DNA from: Clostridia bacterium
GTDB lineage: Bacteria; Bacillota; Clostridia; Christensenellales; Aristaeellaceae
Direction: 5' to 3'
Assembly: GCA_017509255.1 (NCBI GenBank)
Contig: JAFWQA010000002.1
Coordinates: 148,351-212,350, forward strand
DNA: 64,000 bases
Every line of letters begins with the position of its first letter. Within the stretch, counting starts at the first letter, position 1. The notes below the pieces were generated by a model. It saw nothing but the letters and a program-made list of their open reading frames with translations. It was not told where the DNA came from and did no database searches. Shown here in pieces: positions 7,934-16,131 of this stretch. The position numbers and the translations under genes are program-made.

Positions 7934-9838
7934 TCATTCCGGGTCCCCCTCCTTCAGCACGATGACCGCGTCCGGGTCGAACTTCCGCGCCATGTCGTGC
8001 GCGGCCTTGCGGTTGGCTACGGTGTCAAAGACAATGGAGAAATCGTAGTCCGGCGGATACAGCTCCGAGGCCGGCACAAGCAGCTTCAGGCGGTTGTGGC
8101 GCACCTTCAGCTTCTGACCCTGCAGCTGGATGATGACGTTGCCGTCATCGTCCGCCGGGCGGTATACGATCGCGTTCTTTTTGTCCGGCAGGAGCTGTAC
8201 GCTGTCACCCATGTGAAAGCGTTCAAAGCTGCCCTCCGTTTTCCGCGGCAGGCGCTGCAGGCGGGAGGAGGGAACGCGGGCGGGCCGGGAAACGGGTCCG
8301 GGAACGGCGCCCGGGCCGTGATCCGCGACCTGCCGGGCCCGGGACAGGAGGTGCTCCTCCATGCCGAGGCGGCGGGCGATCTCGATGGCGCAGCTTTCCC
8401 CGACCCGGCCCAGCTCCAGATGATACAGGGGCTTCAGGGAGACGCGGTCAAAGGCCATGCGACCGGGAACCACATGCTCGGTCTGTTCAGCCCACTGCCG
8501 GATCTGCGGGTCGTGGGTCGTGACCAGGAAGAAGCAGCCGCGGCGGAGCAGCTCCTCCAGGATCGCCGCGGCAAGGCCGGAGCCTTCCGCCGGATCCGTG
8601 CCGCTGCCCAGCTCGTCCAGCAGGACCAGGCTGTCCCGGCTGCACTGCCGCAGGATGCGGAGAATATTGGTCATGTGGCCGGAAAAGGTGGACAGGTTCT
8701 GGCTGATGCTCTGGCTGTCGCCGATATCGCACAGCACGGCGTCCGTCATGGCGATCACCGTCCCTTCACCGCAGGGGATATGCAGCCCGCACTGCGCCAT
8801 CAGGGTCAGCAGGCCGACGGTTTTGAGGCAGACCGTTTTTCCGCCGGTATTGGGCCCCGTGACCGCGATGCCCTGATCGGGCAGGGTAAGCTCCAGGCTG
8901 AGGGGCACGCAGGTCCGCGGGTCCAGCAGCGGGTGCCGGGCGCAGACCAGCCGGAGCCGGCGCTCCGCGGTCAGCGTCACGGGCCGCGCGTCCATTTCCA
9001 GGCTCAGCTTTGCCCGGGCAAAGAGCGCGTCCAGGTCCGTCATGACGCGCACGGCCTCCCGCAGCGGCTCCGCCTCAGCGGCGACCCGGCCGCTGAGCTC
9101 CCAGAGGACGCGCCGCTCCTCCGTGTCAATGTCAGCCTGCAGCCGGTCCAGCTCCTGACGCGCGGCCTGCACGGCGGAGGGCTCCATGAACACGGTGCCC
9201 CCTTTGCCTGAGACATCGACAACGCGCCCGGGGAAGCTGCTCTGAAAGCGCTTCTGCACGGGCAGCACAAAGGCCCCGCCGCGCTGTGTGATATAGCTGT
9301 CTGCCAGCTCGTTTCTGTGATGGAAGATGATCCGGTTCAGCTTTTCGCGTATGCCCTGCTCCGTGTGCTCCCGCAGCCGGCGCAGGTTCCGGAGGGCGGG
9401 GGAGGCGTCGTCCGTCAGCTCGTCTTCCCGGACGGCGTTTTCGATCTCATTCGCCAGCGCGTCCAGGTCCGGCAGCTCCGCAGCCCAGGAGGCAATGCCG
9501 GCGCTGTGGATCCGCGCGCCGTCCAGATAGCGGCGCAGGCGGCGCGCGGCGGTGCAGAAGCGGGCGACGGAGGTCAGCTGCGCCGGCAGCAGCATGCCGC
9601 CCTGCAGCGCCCCGGCCAGGGCGGTATCCGCTCCGTCCGTTTCCGCCAGGGGCGGACTGCCGGCGTTTTCGATCACGCGGCGCGCGGCGGTCGTTTCCTC
9701 CATCCGGGCAAGGCAAAGCCCCTCGCTGAGAATGGGCGAGGTCTCCTCCAGAACGCGGCGCGCGGACTCCGAAACGGCCTGCGCCTTCAGCTGTTCAACG
9801 ATCTGATCAAAACCGAGGGTTTTCATATCCTGTGTCAT
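7934..9838 (-). CDS. MutS2-type DNA-binding ATPase lacking the Smr domain
   Basis: 634 residues, against about 780 for full MutS2. The N-terminus (LGFDQIVEQLKAQ), the core helical region and the ATPase are MutS2-like: Walker A GPNTGGKT at 328-335, Walker B LVLLDELGSGTDP at 404-416, TTHD further on. A KOW-like beta segment (about 535-590) follows, but the C-terminal Smr nuclease domain is replaced by about 40 residues without its LDLRG or HGxG motifs. MutS2 acts on branched DNA and on collided ribosomes. Without Smr it should bind and hydrolyse ATP but not cleave in the usual way. The ribosome site is AGGATAAGGG. Confidence 0.85.
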   Translation of the reverse strand: MTQDMKTLGFDQIVEQLKAQAVSESARRVLEETSPILSEGLCLARMEETTAARRVIENAGSPPLAETDGADTALAGALQGGMLLPAQLTSVARFCTAARRLRRYLDGARIHSAGIASWAAELPDLDALANEIENAVREDELTDDASPALRNLRRLREHTEQGIREKLNRIIFHHRNELADSYITQRGGAFVLPVQKRFQSSFPGRVVDVSGKGGTVFMEPSAVQAARQELDRLQADIDTEERRVLWELSGRVAAEAEPLREAVRVMTDLDALFARAKLSLEMDARPVTLTAERRLRLVCARHPLLDPRTCVPLSLELTLPDQGIAVTGPNTGGKTVCLKTVGLLTLMAQCGLHIPCGEGTVIAMTDAVLCDIGDSQSISQNLSTFSGHMTNILRILRQCSRDSLVLLDELGSGTDPAEGSGLAAAILEELLRRGCFFLVTTHDPQIRQWAEQTEHVVPGRMAFDRVSLKPLYHLELGRVGESCAIEIARRLGMEEHLLSRARQVADHGPGAVPGPVSRPARVPSSRLQRLPRKTEGSFERFHMGDSVQLLPDKKNAIVYRPADDDGNVIIQLQGQKLKVRHNRLKLLVPASELYPPDYDFSIVFDTVANRKAAHDMARKFDPDAVIVLKEGDPE

Positions 9839-9956
9839 GTCTTTTTTCCCTTATCCTTTTTTTGATAGACATGAGCGAGGATCAGGGAATGCGGCAGCAC
9901 AGAAAAAGGCAAAACAAAAAGTGCCCGGACAGCTGTCGGAACCGCGCCATGGCATC

Positions 9957-10068
9957 AGCAAACAAGCGGTCATGTCACCGCTGTATTTCCTCAACCATGT
10001 TCCCTGTTACCGAACAGTCTCCAAACACTACCTCCACAGGATCGCCCGAATCCTTCGGGATCTCTGTA
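9957..10068 (-). ncRNA. Candidate structured RNA or long leader upstream of the MutS2-type gene
   Basis: A perfect promoter at 10075-10103 would start a transcript near 10068. It folds into several clear hairpins: CCCGAA with TTCGGG enclosed by GATC/GATC, then CTGTT-CGGT-AACAG inside GTGTT/AACAT, and finally GCGGT-GACATG-ACCGC followed by TTGTTTG near 9960. About 120 bases separate this from the MutS2 start. It matches no RNA family I recognise; SRP RNA and 6S motifs were not found. It may be a small RNA or simply the 5' leader. A short open frame through it has no start codon, which argues against a peptide. Confidence 0.35.
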
Positions 10069-10074
10069 AACAGT

Positions 10075-10103
10075 ATTATAGCCCGGCGGGCGCGCTTTGT
10101 CAA
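10075..10103 (-). promoter_or_regulatory. Consensus sigma-A promoter reading toward the MutS2-type gene
   Basis: On the minus strand TTGACA (10103-10098) and TATAAT (10080-10075) are both perfect, with a 17-base spacer. The start site would be about 230 bases upstream of the MutS2 start codon. It is the best promoter in the window. Confidence 0.85.
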
Positions 10104-10315
10104 ACGGAACGCGGCGGAAACGATACAGAAATAAAAAAACTGTATCAAACGGAAACGGTTTCGTAACAGAAATCCTGTCTTTTTTCGGGATTTGTATTTC
10201 TTGCGGGAGGTGAATATGCTACAATGCCCGTAAGCAGGAGAACGCGCCCGGAGGACGGAAGCCGGGCGCGGATATACGGGACGGGAAAACCGCGCGGGAG
10301 CGGGGGAGGCAGGCA
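10104..10315 (+). other. Intergenic region before the LytTR regulator, with an inverted repeat
   Basis: The inverted repeat GATACAG (10122-10128) and CTGTATC (10140-10146) flanks an A-rich centre. A TACAAT at 10220-10225 could be a -10 with a poor -35 (TTTCTT, 10197). No gene is seen. The inverted repeat could be a regulator site, but its sequence differs from the direct repeats before the ABC transporter. Confidence 0.35.
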
Positions 10316-11029
10316 ATGATCAGGATCCTGATCTGCGATGACGACAGGGCGTTCGGCGACGGGCTGGAAAGGCTGCTGGAACGGTGCGGGATCGAGCGCA
10401 GGGATGAGTATGAGATCCGGAAGGTCTTCAGCGGGGAGGAAGCGCTGCAGGCGCTGCGGGAAGGGCAGTGGGACGCGCTTTTCCTGGACATCGAGATGCC
10501 GGGGATCAGCGGGGTGGAGGCCGGCATGCGGGTGCGGGAGCAGCTGCAGAACTACGGCCTGAAGATCGTTTACGTTTCCTCCCGGCCCGGCTACGCCATG
10601 GACCTTTTCCGGGTGAATACCTTTGATTTCCTGATCAAGCCCGTCTCCTACGAAAGCCTGGAGGCGGTGATGGATAAGCTGACACGGACCCTGGACCGGG
10701 GCGGAGAGATGTTCGTCTATCGCAAAAAGGGGCAGACGGCGCGGCGCAGGATCGGGGAGATCCTGTACTTTGTCAGCCGGCTGAAAAAGACCGAGATCGT
10801 AACGGACGGGGGGACGGACGAGTTTTACGCGCCTCTGAAGGAGATTTATGAACAGCTGAAGGACCGGCGGTTTTTCTACTGTCACAAAAGCATCCTGGTG
10901 AACTACGACCGGGTGAAGGAATTCCACTATGACCGGCTGGTGCTGGATAACGGCGGGGAGCTGGAGATCAGCCAGGCCAAGCGGAAGGAAGTACGCCGGA
11001 TGACCGGCGGGATGGGGATGGAAGGATGA
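10316..11029 (+). CDS. LytTR-family response regulator
   Basis: 237 residues. The receiver domain covers residues 1-120 with acidic D8-D10, phospho-acceptor D58 in FLDIEMPG and K in FLIKPV. A LytTR DNA-binding domain covers about 130-235 (VYRKKG, IGEILYF, FFYCHKSILVNYDRV). LytTR proteins bind imperfect direct repeats about two helical turns apart. ATG 10316 has GGGGGAGG upstream. It overlaps the kinase gene by 4 bases (ATGA). It probably regulates the ABC transporter at 12407, whose promoter region carries such repeats. Confidence 0.92.
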   Translation: MIRILICDDDRAFGDGLERLLERCGIERRDEYEIRKVFSGEEALQALREGQWDALFLDIEMPGISGVEAGMRVREQLQNYGLKIVYVSSRPGYAMDLFRVNTFDFLIKPVSYESLEAVMDKLTRTLDRGGEMFVYRKKGQTARRRIGEILYFVSRLKKTEIVTDGGTDEFYAPLKEIYEQLKDRRFFYCHKSILVNYDRVKEFHYDRLVLDNGGELEISQAKRKEVRRMTGGMGMEG

Positions 11030-12294
11030 CCGGCTGGGACAATATTCTGTTTTACCTGATCACAAACGTGCTGAACACGGTCAGCATCGCCCGCTTTTTC
11101 CGCCATGGCGCGGAGGAGAAGGTGCCCTTCCGGAAGGAGCTGGCAGCCTATGCCGCCTATTGGGCGGTGATCTCCGCGGCCTACCTTCTTTTTGCCGTTC
11201 CGGTGCTGATGCTGGCGCTGAACCTGTCCGGTATGGTGCTGCTTGCCGGCATGTATGAGAAAAGAATGAAAAGCTGCATTCTTTGGGCCGCGGTGCTGTA
11301 TGTTTCCCTGCTGCCGGCGGAGCTCATCGCCATGTGGCTGTGCAATACCGTGGCGAAGGATGTGTGGCAGCAGCAGGAAGCGTTCTCGCAGACCGGGCAG
11401 ATCGTGACGTGCGTGCTGACTGCGCTGAACGTCCAGCTGATGCTGCGGTTCAAGGGAGTGCGGAAGAGCACCGCGGGGAACAGGGTGAGCTGGGGCAGCG
11501 TCGTGCTGATCCTGCTGCTGTCGGTGGGCCTGATCTCGCTGCTGGCGGTCCACCTGCGGAGTGGTGAGAGGATCTTTGCCGTGCTGATGCTGGCGGTGAT
11601 CGACTACGCGGTGATCTATATCTATGACCGGCTGATGCTCTCCGAGGCGGAGCGGGTGAAGAGCCTGCTGCTGGCGGAACAGAACAGGAGCCTGGCCGGG
11701 GAAATGGAGATCCTGAAGGATTCCCGGAAGAGGATCCGGGGGATCTATCACGACATGAAAAACCACATCCTGGTCCTGCGCTCCTACGCGGAACAGCAGA
11801 AATACGCGGAACTGGACGAATACCTTGCCCGGATGCAGGAGGAGACGCAGGCGGCGGTGCCGCAGGTGTATACCGGGCAGCCGGCGGTGGACAGCATGCT
11901 GCATTACAAGATCGGCAGCGCGCCGGACGTACCCGTGCGGGTGGAGGCCGGCATCCCGGAGACGCTGGAGATGGACGGCTTCGACATCACCGTGATCCTG
12001 GGGAACCTGCTGGACAACGCGATCGAGGCCTGCAGAAGGCTGGAGAAGGAGGAGCGCAGCGTGCTGCTGTCGATCCGGCTGGCGAAGAACCAGCTGTTCA
12101 TCCGGATGGAGAATACCTTCGACGGGCAGCTCCGGACGCGGCAGGGCAGGCTGCTGACGCGGAAGGAGGACGGCGGCGTCCACGGCCTGGGGCTGGAGAA
12201 CGTGAGGCGGGTCGCGGACAAGTATCACGGCCTGCTGGAGACGGAGGCGGAGGGCCGGATCTTCCGCACCAAAGTTATGCTTTACCTTGGATGA
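11026..12294 (+). CDS. Sensor histidine kinase, GHKL type (AgrC/CitA-like class)
   Basis: 422 residues. The first about 200 form five to seven membrane segments with little outside the membrane, as in AgrC-like receptors of peptides or lipophilic ligands. The phospho-acceptor region is IYHDMKNH (H242), the N-box is LGNLLDNAIEAC (about 325-336) and the G-box is GLGLEN. It would phosphorylate the LytTR regulator encoded just before it. No signal peptide gene of the AgrD kind was seen beside it. The likely inducer is a substrate of the adjacent ABC transporter, as an inference from context. Confidence 0.9.
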   Translation: MTGWDNILFYLITNVLNTVSIARFFRHGAEEKVPFRKELAAYAAYWAVISAAYLLFAVPVLMLALNLSGMVLLAGMYEKRMKSCILWAAVLYVSLLPAELIAMWLCNTVAKDVWQQQEAFSQTGQIVTCVLTALNVQLMLRFKGVRKSTAGNRVSWGSVVLILLLSVGLISLLAVHLRSGERIFAVLMLAVIDYAVIYIYDRLMLSEAERVKSLLLAEQNRSLAGEMEILKDSRKRIRGIYHDMKNHILVLRSYAEQQKYAELDEYLARMQEETQAAVPQVYTGQPAVDSMLHYKIGSAPDVPVRVEAGIPETLEMDGFDITVILGNLLDNAIEACRRLEKEERSVLLSIRLAKNQLFIRMENTFDGQLRTRQGRLLTRKEDGGVHGLGLENVRRVADKYHGLLETEAEGRIFRTKVMLYLG

Positions 12295-12355
12295 TGGCAA
12301 TAAAACATTGGATCGTGGCAATGACCGCCCACGGTCCTTTTTTGATGCCTATAAT
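12287..12355 (+). promoter_or_regulatory. Probable LytTR operator and promoter of the ABC transporter
   Basis: Two direct repeats, TTGGATGATGGCAATAA (12287-12303) and TTGGATCGTGGCAATGA (12308-12324), match at 14 of 17 bases with a 21-base period, i.e. two helical turns. A TATAAT follows at 12350-12355 with no recognisable -35. That layout is typical of LytTR-activated promoters. The first repeat overlaps the end of the kinase gene. Confidence 0.6.
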
Positions 12356-12406
12356 GGCAGCGGATCGGATGATCCGAATGAATACGGGAAGGACCGGGAC
12401 GGAAAG

Positions 12407-13135
12407 ATGAGCATAATCGAAGTCCGGAATCTGACGAAACAGTACGGCGCGAAGACCGTGCTGGACGGCATCAGCTTTGAGATCCCCGCCGGGGAAACGG
12501 TGGCGGTGGTGGGCCCCAACGGGACGGGCAAGACCACGCTGCTGGAGATCCTGATGACGGTCCGGAAGCCGAACGGCGGCACGGTGACGGTGCTGGGGAG
12601 GAACGCCGGCGAGCAGAAGGCGGTGGACGAGATCCGCGCCAGGATCGGCGTGATGCTGCAGGAGGGCGGCATGTACAGCTTTATCAAGCTGAAGGAGGCG
12701 CTGGACCTTTTCGCTTCCTTCTACTCCGTGAGCAGGGAGAAGATCGCCCGGCTGGTGGAGTATTTTGAGCTGCAGCCCTACCTGAACACCAAGTACGAAA
12801 AGCTCTCCGGCGGCTGGAAGCAGCGATTCCTGCTGGCGATCGCCTTTCTGCATGACCCGGACCTGGTGTTTCTGGACGAGCCGACCACCGGGCTGGACCC
12901 CAAGGCCACCCAATTGGTGTGGGAAAAGATACGGGGCGGCGTGCAGAAGGATAAGACGATCCTGCTGTCCACCCACTCGATGGAGGAGGTGGACAAGTTC
13001 TGCGACCGGGTGATCGTGCTGTGCGGCGGGAAGATCGCGGCGAACGGCTCTCCCCGGAGCATCAAGGAGGCGCTGGGGGCGGATTACTTCTCGGACGCGT
13101 ATTTCAGACTGGTGGAAGGGGGCGAAAGACTGTGA
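12407..13135 (+). CDS. ABC transporter ATP-binding protein
   Basis: 242 residues from ATG 12407 (MSIIEVRNLTKQYG); the longer frame starting at 12287 would cross the promoter. Walker A is GPNGTGKT (36-43), the Q-loop is MLQEGG, the signature LSGGW (133-137), Walker B LVFLDEP (153-159) and the H-loop STHSM. It is of the drug/lantibiotic/polysaccharide export subclass that pairs with ABC-2 permeases. Its stop overlaps the permease start by 4 bases. Likely exports a toxic compound sensed by the upstream two-component system. Confidence 0.92.
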   Translation: MSIIEVRNLTKQYGAKTVLDGISFEIPAGETVAVVGPNGTGKTTLLEILMTVRKPNGGTVTVLGRNAGEQKAVDEIRARIGVMLQEGGMYSFIKLKEALDLFASFYSVSREKIARLVEYFELQPYLNTKYEKLSGGWKQRFLLAIAFLHDPDLVFLDEPTTGLDPKATQLVWEKIRGGVQKDKTILLSTHSMEEVDKFCDRVIVLCGGKIAANGSPRSIKEALGADYFSDAYFRLVEGGERL

Positions 13136-13878
13136 AATTCTCCGCGAAATGTATCTGGAAGCAGTTCAAATATGACCTGATCATCTTTTTCCGGGAGCCG
13201 TTCTTTGCCCTGCCGATCCTGCTGCTGCCCGGCGTGTTCTTTGTGATCTACGCGGGCTCCATGGCGAAGAATACGGAAAATATCGCCGGGTTCGCGCAGT
13301 ACCTGCCGATGTACATGATCCTGATCTCCTTTCTGACGGTATTCTTCAACATCGGCACGCAGTATGTGACGGACAGGCAGAGCGGGATCTTCAAGCGGCT
13401 GCTGCTCAGCCCCATCAGCCTGTTCAACGTGGTGCTGACCTATTCCCTGCGGGGCGTCCTGATCTCCGTGCTCGGGTTTTTTGAAATGATCGCCATCGCG
13501 GCGCTGGTTTTCGGGATCCCGCTGAGTGAGCACATGGCGCTGTTCTTCCTGGCGTTTCTGGGCACGGTGGTCATCATGATGCTGCTGAGCCTGACGCTGC
13601 ACGGGTTTTTCAAAAACAGCCGGCAGGTGATGCCCTTTACCATCATCGGGTTCCAGTACGTGCTGCTGGCCAGCGGGATGATCATGCCGGTGGAGAACAT
13701 GCCCGCGGCGGTGCGGTATCTGATCTACATCAACCCGGTGTATCACATGAATCAGATCCTGATCCGGGTGTGGTACGGCGCCGCGCCGGAGGCCGCGCAT
13801 CTGATGGCGCTGGCGGCCTGGGTGGCGGTGTGCCTGGCGCTGATCCGCTTCCAGAAGGGCTTCGCGTCGGACCGGTAA
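13132..13878 (+). CDS. ABC-2 type transporter permease
   Basis: 248 residues from GTG 13132 (GTGA overlap with the ATPase stop). Six hydrophobic segments are visible. An ABC-2 signature region runs through ASGMIMPVENMPAAVRYLIYINPVYH, close to the family's conserved P-x-x-x-P-x-x-x-x-x-I-x-x-x-N-P pattern. It forms the membrane channel for the preceding ATPase. The substrate is unknown. A strong terminator follows, so the transcript ends here. Confidence 0.88.
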   Translation: MKFSAKCIWKQFKYDLIIFFREPFFALPILLLPGVFFVIYAGSMAKNTENIAGFAQYLPMYMILISFLTVFFNIGTQYVTDRQSGIFKRLLLSPISLFNVVLTYSLRGVLISVLGFFEMIAIAALVFGIPLSEHMALFFLAFLGTVVIMMLLSLTLHGFFKNSRQVMPFTIIGFQYVLLASGMIMPVENMPAAVRYLIYINPVYHMNQILIRVWYGAAPEAAHLMALAAWVAVCLALIRFQKGFASDR

Positions 13879-13882
13879 AAAG

Positions 13883-13925
13883 AAAAACGCCGCGGAAAGG
13901 GTGAATGCCTTTTCCGCGGCGTTTT
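13883..13925 (+). terminator. Terminator of the ABC exporter operon
   Basis: A 15-bp stem (ACGCCGCGGAAA with TTTCCGCGGCGT) with an 12-base loop, flanked by AAAA and TTTT, so it serves both the ABC operon and possibly the convergent tautomerase gene. Confidence 0.85.
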
Positions 13926-13946
13926 CGCGCGCCCGTCCGGCGCCGG

Positions 13947-14288
13947 TCAGAAGTTCTGCCCGTTCCAGCCCCAGTCGCTGACGGGGTGGTAGGTCACATA
14001 CACGGCGCTGCCGGGGATATCCAGCTTCCGGCTCAGCAGATCGCAGATCTGTCCGGTCAGCCTGTCATAGGCCTCCCGCGGGGCGTTTCCGTACAGACTG
14101 ACGGACACATACGCGCCTTTATCCAGCTTTTTCCCGCCCAGCCAGAGGTCGCAGGAATCCTCGATCCCCACCATCAGGTAGGCTTCGCTTTTGTTCAGGG
14201 TCGCGATCAGCTTGCCCAGCTCTGACTTGATGTCCTCCTTCTGGGCGTCGGTGAGCCTGACAGTGATCCTGGAATCGATCATCGGCAT
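13947..14288 (-). CDS. MIF/tautomerase family protein
   Basis: 113 residues from ATG 14288 with GGAGGG upstream. Removing the initiator Met exposes Pro at position 2 (MPMIDSRITVRL), the catalytic base of the tautomerase superfamily. The length and the pattern KLIATLNKSEAYLMVGIED (near the MIF KxE-x-M-V region) support a macrophage-migration-inhibitory-factor-like phenylpyruvate tautomerase. The physiological substrate in bacteria is unknown. It stands alone between two terminators. Confidence 0.8.
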   Translation of the reverse strand: MPMIDSRITVRLTDAQKEDIKSELGKLIATLNKSEAYLMVGIEDSCDLWLGGKKLDKGAYVSVSLYGNAPREAYDRLTGQICDLLSRKLDIPGSAVYVTYHPVSDWGWNGQNF

Positions 14289-14332
14289 GTTTTCTTTCCC
14301 TCCGTTTCTCATGGGCAGCGGACGCTGCCGTC

Positions 14333-14367
14333 AAAAAGGGAGCAGGGAGGTACAGGCCCCCTGCTCC
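14333..14367 (-). terminator. Terminator downstream of pfkA
   Basis: Reading on the minus strand, GGAGCAGGG (14367-14359) pairs with CCCTGCTCCC (14347-14338), followed by TTTTT (14337-14333), 16 bases after the pfkA stop. Confidence 0.8.
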
Positions 14368-14382
14368 GTATTGTTTCAGGTA

Positions 14383-15381
14383 TCAGAACTCTCTGTCGTG
14401 ATTGGAGCCGAACTGCATGACCTCCATGATCTTGTAGCGGTCCATCTGCAGATGCTTCGTCATGGTCAGCGCCTTCTCGATCGGGATCTCGACGATGCTG
14501 CCTTCCTGTGTGGCGATGATGCTGTTGCCGCGGCCTTCCACAAAGGCCTGCACGGCGTAGTAGCCCATGCGGGTGGCAGTCTCGCGGTCACGTCCGGTGG
14601 GGGAGCCGCCGCGCTGGATATGGCCGATGACGGAGACGGTGGGCTTGATGCCAAGGGCTTCATGGATCTTCTCGCCGACATCCATGGCGCTGCCGGCGCC
14701 CTCGGCGACCACGATCATGAAGTGGGTGTAGCCGGCCAGGCGGGAAGCGCGGATGCGCTCGATCACATCCTCTTCAAAGTTCAGCTTGTGCTCGGGCACC
14801 AGCACGGCGGTGGCGCCGACGGCAGTGCCGACGTACAGGGCCAGGAAACCGGCGTTGCGGCCCATGACCTCGATGACGGAGCAGCGCTCGTGGGACTGCA
14901 TGGTGTCACGGAGCTTGTCGATACACTCGATAGCCGTGTTGCAGGCGGAGTCGAAGCCGATGGTGTAATTGGTGCAGCCGACGTCGTTATCGATGGTGGC
15001 CGGGATGCCGACGACCTGCACGCCCAGACGGGACAGCTCCAGCGCGCCGCGGAAGGTACCGTCGCCGCCGATGGCCACAATGCCCTCGAGCCCGAGCATC
15101 TTGCAGGTGGAGACCGCCTTCTGGCGGCCTTCCGGGGTCATGAATTCCTCACTGCGCGCGGTGTACAGCATGGTGCCGCCCAGGGAAAGAAGATGGCCCA
15201 CGCTGGCGCGGGACAACTGAACAAAGTCGCCGTTGATCAGGCCCTGCCAGCCGCGGCGGATGCCGACGCACTCAATGCCCTTTGCCAGAGCGGCACGCAC
15301 AACGGCGCGGACCGCGGCGTTCATGCCGGGGGCATCGCCGCCGCTTGTTAAAACACCGATTCTTCTGATTCTGTCAGCCAT
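14383..15381 (-). CDS. pfkA: 6-phosphofructokinase, ATP type
   Basis: 332 residues, close to the usual 320. It has TSGGDAPGMNAA at the N-terminus, GGDG at 105-108 and TIDND at 129-133, where D131 is the catalytic base; MGRNAG and GHIQRGGSP follow. Gly rather than Asp in GGDG and a small residue (Ala) before TIDND point to ATP rather than pyrophosphate as phosphoryl donor. It phosphorylates fructose 6-phosphate, the committed step of glycolysis. It is a single-gene unit, and pyruvate kinase lies separately 6 kb away. Confidence 0.95.
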   Translation of the reverse strand: MADRIRRIGVLTSGGDAPGMNAAVRAVVRAALAKGIECVGIRRGWQGLINGDFVQLSRASVGHLLSLGGTMLYTARSEEFMTPEGRQKAVSTCKMLGLEGIVAIGGDGTFRGALELSRLGVQVVGIPATIDNDVGCTNYTIGFDSACNTAIECIDKLRDTMQSHERCSVIEVMGRNAGFLALYVGTAVGATAVLVPEHKLNFEEDVIERIRASRLAGYTHFMIVVAEGAGSAMDVGEKIHEALGIKPTVSVIGHIQRGGSPTGRDRETATRMGYYAVQAFVEGRGNSIIATQEGSIVEIPIEKALTMTKHLQMDRYKIMEVMQFGSNHDREF

Positions 15382-15440
15382 GTTACTCCACTCCTTTATA
15401 TTTGTCGCGTATGCTTTTCAGTCCGTAAAGATTCCGAACC

Positions 15441-15470
15441 AATATACCACATTTTTCCCGGGGGCGTCAA
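15441..15470 (-). promoter_or_regulatory. Promoter of pfkA
   Basis: On the minus strand TTGACG (15470-15465), 18-base spacer and TATATT (15446-15441), about 60 bases before the start codon. Confidence 0.75.
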
Positions 15471-15523
15471 TTGACGCGGGGCCGGAGCCGTTGTATTTTT
15501 CACGTTCCGGAACCGGCCTTTCC

Positions 15524-16078
15524 TCAGAAATAACTGATGTCCGGCTGACCGATGCTATAGGCAAATTCCATGATTTCGGCATGTTCCATCTTTTCGGTGC
15601 CCGTCAGGCTCCGGAAGGCCATGCCGTGGCCGACGAGGATCACCCTGTCCAGATCCGCGTACTTATCCGCCACGCGGCGCATCCGGGTCCGCATGCTGCT
15701 GACGGTCTCCCACCGGAGCTTTTTTCCCTCCGGGTATTCCCCGCGGTATGCCTGAAATTCCCGCTGCAGCTCCACGCTTTCCTCCTGGGTGACGTACCGG
15801 TTTTCCCAGTCCGGGATCCATTCGCGCAGATCCAGCTCCACGGCGACCTTCAGCCCGGTTGCCCGGGAAATGATCTGGGCGGTTTGCAGCGCCCGGGGAT
15901 AGGGGGAGGAAACGATCAGCCGGGCGGTCTTCAGCCGGGGATCCTGTGCCGCGTTTTCCGCCTGCGCGACGCCTCTTTCCGTCAGGGGAGCGAAGTCCAC
16001 GCCGAAGCCCCGGAAGCCCGCTTCCCGTACGGTGCTGTAATCCGGCTCGCCGTGCCGGACCAGATAAAACATTGCCAT
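15524..16078 (-). CDS. Histidine phosphatase (phosphoglycerate-mutase-like) family protein
   Basis: 184 residues. The active-site motif is LVRHGEP at residues 6-12, with the phosphohistidine at H9, and the second catalytic His is in VGHGMAFR. Arg in SPYPRALQTA completes the phosphate pocket. It hydrolyses a phosphate monoester; candidates range from sugar phosphates to nucleotides. It sits upstream of pfkA on the same strand but with its own spacing, 140 bases away. Confidence 0.88.
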   Translation of the reverse strand: MAMFYLVRHGEPDYSTVREAGFRGFGVDFAPLTERGVAQAENAAQDPRLKTARLIVSSPYPRALQTAQIISRATGLKVAVELDLREWIPDWENRYVTQEESVELQREFQAYRGEYPEGKKLRWETVSSMRTRMRRVADKYADLDRVILVGHGMAFRSLTGTEKMEHAEIMEFAYSIGQPDISYF

Positions 16079-16131
16079 ATGAACTCCTTTGGGGGCGGCC
16101 GCGGATCCCGCGGCGGTTCCCCTCTTTGCTT

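Noticed and set aside
9832-10166. Short plus-strand open frames (100-109 codons) in the gap before the LytTR gene
   Set aside because: No ribosome sites, no conserved motif, and they run against the strong minus-strand promoter.
12287-12406. 40-codon N-terminal extension of the ABC ATPase
   Set aside because: It would cross the direct repeats and the TATAAT, has no ribosome site and is not part of the ATPase fold.
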